A stretch of 64,000 bases of DNA, taken from the NCBI GenBank assembly GCA_012295275.1, contig CM022674.1:9673292-9737291 (forward strand), read 5' to 3'. This stretch comes from Chrysomallon squamiferum (Eukaryota > Mollusca > Gastropoda > Neomphalida > Peltospiridae). Position 1 is the first letter of the stretch. Every line of letters begins with the position of its first letter. Shown here one piece after another: positions 58,261-64,000 of the stretch. The notes under the pieces are model-generated. The model searched no databases. It was given only the letters and a program-made list of their open reading frames with translations, and was not told the DNA's origin. A program made the translations under genes and the position numbers.

Positions 58261-61200
58261 TTTTTTTTTTTTTCATTTCTTTCCCTTTAATATCTTCTTG
58301 TGGATTTTGTTTTGTGTTTTATTTTTTTCACCGTATCAAAATGGATCTTGTTAATATACTGAAATTTTCATGTAATGTAATAAAGAATTATGATTATTTC
58401 GTATGTGGAAACTGTATAATCGAAATTATCTTTTATCTAACAGTTACTTTTTGTGCTTGCATAAGCACGTTTCTTTACAGTGTGCCTTAGAGGTTTTTTT
58501 TATACACAAAAAAACAGTGAATTTTGCTAGATGGCTTTTCGGTTAGAATCTGTTATAACCGACAACCGTGTAACCAGACGAAGAAGAGAAATATTCCGGG
58601 TAAATTACAAATCTTTTAATAATTCCTTTCATAAAAAATAATGATGTTTTATTTTTTATTTTATTTTATTTTCTTTCTTTCTTTTTGTTTTTTTAATTCA
58701 TTTATTACAGATTGCCTGACAAATTAGTTCAGCATTTGATAGTCAGTGAAATGAGTGAGATGAAAGAAAATCCAGATGTGTATTTTAAATAATTTATTTA
58801 AACAGAATAAAATCCGGTAAGACCATATATCTTGTAAAGAATAAGAATTTTTGTTGATTGAAGATGTTAAAATAATCAGGAAAGAAGCTTAACTGTGAAT
58901 AAGGTACCCTGGGCAGAAATATTTACGAAGACGTCGAAAAGTCCATTCAAAAACAAAAAGTAGATTCTGAAAATTTCAGCCCATGTTTCAAATAGGTAGA
59001 TAAGATTTAATTTTTTTCATTCTAAAATGCAATACCACCCAGTTCCTTGCTTATACAAATATCTTTGTGTGTTGGTGCCAAAAGAAACGTAAGCGCAGCC
59101 AACTGTGTCCAAATATTTGTGATCTTGTTGCCATGTAGTTCATGCTGAGGTCCACAGCGCTGGATTATGTGTTGTAGCAAGACTACTTTGCGATCGCTGA
59201 CCACAAAGACAATGGCTGAAAATTCCAAACTCTAATAAAACAGGTGATCCAAGATCAAAGTGGTGGGCAAGGTTTTGCCATTTCAAGGCTGGAATGAACT
59301 GTAGCAGTAGATGTCATTCAAGTCTTATCCTCTCCAGTAACATTTTACTGCTATTTTATTTCTATTTTTATGGAAATACTTATTTTATGTATTCCAGTTA
59401 TTATTATAGAATGAATTTGTCTATTTTGTCCTTTATATTTTGTAAGTAACAGTTGTATATCTCTAATCTTCAGTTACTATGGTAATGTTATATTTCACTT
59501 CAAACGAATGTCAGTTAAAAGCACAATGAACTCTCACATCAGCTTATCTTTGTAAATAATATATAAAAATATACATTACCTTTCATCTGGCTCAATCTAT
59601 CAAACAAAGGGGCTAATTTTTCAGACAATTTGTAAAATGACACTTAATAAAATGAATGAGTACATAAATTATTTGTAATGTATATCTATTTACTGTGATG
59701 TTTTAAAAGGTATTGGGGTTTTTTCTGGGTTTATTTTTTTAATTTAATTTTATTTTTGTTCTCTATATAATATTTGATTCACTAAATAAGAAAATTAAAC
59801 CCAGTATTGTTTTATGGATTACGTTTTGTTAATCTATCACAAGTGTGTTTACATTAGCGGGAACTCACAAATGCTGAAACCTTATCACATACGCCTCGAT
59901 AAACAGCGCCCCTCTCTGTAGACAAATACAAGAAATTACATCTTAGCGGAATAAACATTACCCGTTAACGACTGGCAAACACGGAATAAATTCAGAATTA
60001 AACATAGATAAAATATGCACGTGTTTTATCACTTTCAAAACAAGCGTTCAACGTGTTCGTTGTTGTTGTTATTAAAACAAATGACAGAAAAAAGAAAAAC
60101 AACAACAAATAATTATTTTGTTTAATGTTTGTAAAGTGATATTTTTTCTTTGAATTTTTGTTTTTTAATTTAAAAATTTTTAACTGAGTTATTTCGAAAC
60201 ATAAAAAATACACTGAAGTGACGGAAAGAAGTAATAATGATTTTAAGTAAAATTTCGATCAATTAATTTTAATTTTTATAGGAATCATTCGTATTCTGTG
60301 TTTATTCCACAACAGTTTCTTTTCTTTTATTTCTAATTATTTCATTCACTTATTTTATTTTATTCTGTTTTATTGTATTGTATTGTATTGTATTGTATTT
60401 ATTTGTAAAATTTAAATTTTATTGTTGTTGTTTTCTAAAAATTAAATATCCATGCTATAAAATGCTATAAAGGTATAACTGTAATTTAAAATTTAAAATT
60501 TAATTGATATTAAACAAAAAAATAAATAAACTAAATTTCACATTACACAGTTTGATATTGTGAATAAAACTGTACCTAGAAAACCAACAGAACCGGTCCT
60601 GGAAATAAATAAAAAATAAAAAAGTAGAAAATGCCGAGAACATTAAACACATCATTATTTTAGAAAACATTATGAAAAAGTTAATCAATAAACTGACATT
60701 TTTTTAATTTTTTTTTTGCCTCTCTCGTTTAGAAATCAATGCCACTTAGTTAATACCATTCATCACTCGAGTCAACCTATCGTTCACTAATGCTGGGCTT
60801 TGATTTCCCGCCATGTTAAAACTAGCATGTCACTTTTGTCTTCGGCTGCGGTATGTTATCATGTGGGTTTTTGAGTTTCATTATTTTTACGTTGCCAGCC
60901 CACTCCATGTCTTGCAGGTCTTTAACACCTGTTATTTAGCATCTTGTGTGCACACATTTATATTTTTAACGTGAATCTAAGCAAAAGTATATTAAATTAG
61001 TTTTATTTTAAAAAATAAGAATGAAAAAAGAAATAAATAAAATTCTCTCTTTTTTTTCTACATGACATGAAAATAACGGCAGGAAGTTTTATAAAAATAT
61101 AAAATAAAATGTTATGAAAATAAAAACACGAAAAAAGAAAAAAGAAAACAGAAAATGTATTGAAAATAATTAAGATAAGAACAAACCAGCTTTAGTCCAT

Positions 61201-61957
61201 GAAGTTTCGACAAAATATGAAATATAATTCTATCGGTACAACTATTATTCTACTGCTGCTGTTGCTACTATTACTACTACTACTATAGTTACTACTGCTG
61301 CTATAGCTATTGCAACTACTGCTGTAGGTACTATTCTGTTGTTTACATTACAGTAAACGGTTCTCAGTCCCGGTGGCAGGACTTAGGGGCTGGTTTTAAA
61401 CAGCGATTTGTTCTTAATGTACGTCGTCATGGCTACAACAACAGAAAAAAGGAAAGAAACGAAAGAAAAAATACATTGTTTTCAAGTACTGTTTCAATTA
61501 TAATCAGCTTTTTTACTTTTATTCTGGTATCAAAATTTTAATGACATTTGCAATTAAAACATAGATACTCTTTTGAAATAAGAAGCTCTTAATAATATAT
61601 CTCATCTGTCAGATATTGTTTACATTTTTTATTTCTTTTCTACTTTGTCATTTTACTTTTCTTTGAAGTTCCTGTTCAACTGAAACATTTTACTGCATTT
61701 CTCTAATATATATATATATATATTGGTTAACATGAAATAAAGAAAACACTGTGAAGGAAACCTGATATTTATCTGTGATCTCTTTGTTCAGTCAGAACTG
61801 AAACGACGTAAATATTTAATGGATTTTCCTAGATATGACGAAAACAAAAAAATCATTATTTTATTTTTGGTTTTCTTTGAATAAAAGAAGAAAAAGAAAA
61901 AACTGCTCTGCATTTTATTTATTTATTTATTTCTTCTTTTTTTTTCTTCTTCTTCTT

Positions 61958-62017
<60 letters not shown>

Positions 62018-62640
62018 TGGTTATCCTGTCATGTTCGAGCTCATACTGTGAATGTTTGTGCATCTGTGTTTTAATTGTGAATCCATTTGTATCGCGAATA
62101 TCATACGAAAATACATTTTGTTTCCCCTGGATAAAAATAAATGAAAAATAAATATAGATGTGGTAGAAAACATTGACATATAACTGTGCATACACGTATA
62201 TACAAATTAAAACACATAAACATGGGTACAAATACAAATACAGAAACACAGGAAAATATAAGAAACATGGACACACAAACACGAATAAACATAGTTAAAA
62301 ACGAGAATCTGAACAAATGAGAGTATGAAAGTATGAACAAGTATATATACATAAATCATATAAATATATGATTCATATGAACTCAAAATATAAATATAGA
62401 AAGTACACACTATCACATAAATATAAATATTTATTTACAAGGACAAATATAGAGACACAAATACAAACATATTTATACAACTGTGAACATATGGGTACAC
62501 GATATAAACAATGAAGCACATAGATACAAAATATAAATATAGATACATTCACATGTTTGTATGGATAGACAAAATAAACACCAGGTAAGTGTGGACGTTT
62601 AATCACGGAAACATCTGGACAAACCGTTATAAACAGATAT
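56714..62640. other. Gene-poor flank, simple repeats
   Basis: No recognised gene. It contains TTTTA runs near 57340-57370, (ATT)n near 58229-58260, and CTT then ATT tracts at 61940-62018. Short open frames at 58531-58599 and 59022-59228 do not form recognisable proteins. Confidence 0.55.
61940..62018. repeat. (CTT)n(ATT)n microsatellite
   Basis: CTT units pass directly into ATT units. Confidence 0.95.
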
Positions 62641-62990
62641 ACATGGACACACAAATATAAACACAGATATACATGGACACACAAATATAAACACAGATAT
62701 ACATGGACACACAAATATAAACACAGATATACATGGACACACAAATATAAACACAGATATACATGGACACACAAATATAAACACAGATATACATGGACAC
62801 ACAAATATAAACACAGAAATACATGGACACACAAATATAAACACAGATATACATGGACACACAAATATAAACACATATACATGGACACACAAATATAAAC
62901 ACAGATATACATGGACACACAAATATAAACACAGATATACATGGACATAGAAGTATAAACACAGAAATACGTGGAAGCAAAAGATAAACA
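62641..62990. repeat. 30-bp minisatellite, about 12 copies
   Basis: Unit ACATGGACACACAAATATAA plus ACACAGATAT repeats every 30 bases, the first eight copies nearly identical and later copies shifted and diverged. Because 30 is a multiple of 3, all three minus-strand frames stay open and give decapeptide repeats. No evidence supports a protein. Confidence 0.96.
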
Positions 62991-63002
62991 CAGATACACA
63001 TA

Positions 63003-63895
63003 CAGTATACCCTCACCTGTTCGCGGTTCGCCATTCGCGCCCCGCATATTCGCGGGTTAGGCTCTTAACCCTATCGCATCGTATGCTGGTATACCAGGCT
63101 AGCGTCATAACGTCATGAAAACAAATGCTCGGTAAACCGGGTTTTTGTAGGTCATAGAGACTTAAGTGCCTGAAGAGTTAGAATAATTACCTAAAGTGCT
63201 GTAAAGCAGCAGCTAAGCTGTGCCATACTGTACATTAGTGTTATCATCATCATCGTATGGCACTGCAAATTTCATCATCATTTTATTATCATTCATTATT
63301 GGTGACAGCACAAACAATATCAAATTTTTTCAATTATTATTGCAATACAGTACGTATTTTTTTATAAATGCATACACTGTATGTACAGTGCATATTTTTT
63401 GTGACCGTGTATTAATAATGTTTTTAATTGCATATTATTACTGAATTGTATTATTATTACCTGAACTGTGCGTACTGTATTTATCTGTCTGTTTGCCTTT
63501 AAATTTGTTCCACTTTCTGTCAATTTTAATACATATGTTGTACGCATAGAAAATGGCTTTACGGTACAGTAATACAGTATGGGTAACTATGCTATGCGGT
63601 GTTACTGTTCTCCTGTACTTACGTTTCTTTCTGATTAAAATATTGTTTCAGTACAAAATTAAAATGTGTTTACATTATCATTACTACATTAGTGAAATAC
63701 ATAACTGCATGCAATATTACTACATTATTACTGTATTAATGAGTAAGTGTGTCTTTAGAAAGTGTCTGGGAAGCATTTTGTACCGTATATAATCTCATAA
63801 TAGACGTTTTAAAACTGCATCCAATATTCGCGATTTTTTGCTATTCGCGGGGGGGGGTAAAGAACGTAACCCCCGCGAATAGCGAGGGAATACTG
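63003..63895. mobile_element. Pogo/Tigger-like non-autonomous TIR element, 893 bp
   Basis: Left end CAGTATACCCTCACCTGTTC and right end (reverse complement) CAGTATTCCCTCGCTATTCG are inverted repeats with GC-rich subterminal TTCGCGG motifs. TA flanks each end (63001-63002, 63896-63897). No transposase frame was recognised inside. The left end abuts the 30-bp minisatellite. Confidence 0.82.
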
Positions 63896-64000
63896 TATAC
63901 ACATAGAGATACAATACAAATAGAGATACTAGGTACTCAAAAGCGCCCTCGATTTTTGGACTGCCACACATTTCGACCTATTTTTACTGACTTTTGAATG

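Noticed and set aside
58531-58800. Possible two-exon gene starting MAFRLESVITDNRVTRRRRE
   Set aside because: The candidate second exon (ending MSEMKENPDVYFK) needs a phase that the first does not supply. Every joining gives an early stop.
59022-59228. 68-codon minus-strand frame with protein-like composition
   Set aside because: No recognisable family, no splice context and no neighbouring exon. It could be a transposon scrap but this cannot be supported.
62373-63047. Three overlapping minus-strand frames of 130-224 codons
   Set aside because: Decapeptide repeats produced by the 30-bp minisatellite. The same array is open in every frame.

Overview
The window looks like nuclear DNA from an animal. 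It is strongly A/T-rich, genes are split by GT/AG introns of about 0.1 to 6 kb, microsatellites are dense (GT, GA, ATT, ATC, GTA, ATGT, AAAT), and decayed cut-and-paste transposons are present. The proteins are bilaterian. The Pax3/7 sequence and the repeat style suggest a lophotrochozoan, perhaps a mollusc, but the species cannot be read from the sequence and this is an inference.

Three protein-coding genes are well supported. (1) A riboflavin transporter of the SLC52/RFVT family, plus strand, two coding exons (4497-5717 and 6828-7028), 473 residues. (2) A Pax3/7-type paired-box homeobox gene, plus strand. Five exons are certain between 22252 and 30042. They encode a paired domain, an acidic linker, a paired-type homeodomain with Ser50 and an OAR-like tail. 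The first coding exon is unresolved: two phase-compatible candidates lie at 13950-14016 and 16131-16170. (3) A CCDC50 (Ymer) homologue, minus strand, 13 exons from 53935 down to 38461, 610 residues, in frame through every junction. Pax3/7 and CCDC50 converge on an 8.4 kb interval (30.0-38.5 kb) that has no coding signal.

Layout: 0-4.4 kb, no recognised gene, with two exon-like islands on the minus strand. 4.5-7.1 kb, SLC52. 7.1-22.2 kb, presumed Pax3/7 upstream and intron 1 sequence, with microsatellites, high-complexity islands that could be regulatory, and an old inverted duplication. 22.2-30.4 kb, Pax3/7 body, with a repeat-free island (25.4-26.9 kb) in the large intron. 30.4-38.4 kb, noncoding. 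38.4-53.9 kb, CCDC50, with a broken FLYWCH/MULE transposase and a 38-bp minisatellite in one intron. 54-64 kb, no gene seen, a pogo/Tigger derivative nested in a hAT-like element, a 30-bp minisatellite and a second pogo-like TIR element at the right edge.

The three genes do not form a pathway: vitamin uptake, developmental transcription control and ubiquitin/autophagy signalling are simply neighbours. No convincing undescribed system was found. The most interesting items are the domain make-up of the Pax3/7 gene (OAR-like tail kept, octapeptide not seen), its two possible first exons, the inverted duplication in its intron 1, two perfect inverted repeats, and two PPxY motifs in the CCDC50 homologue.
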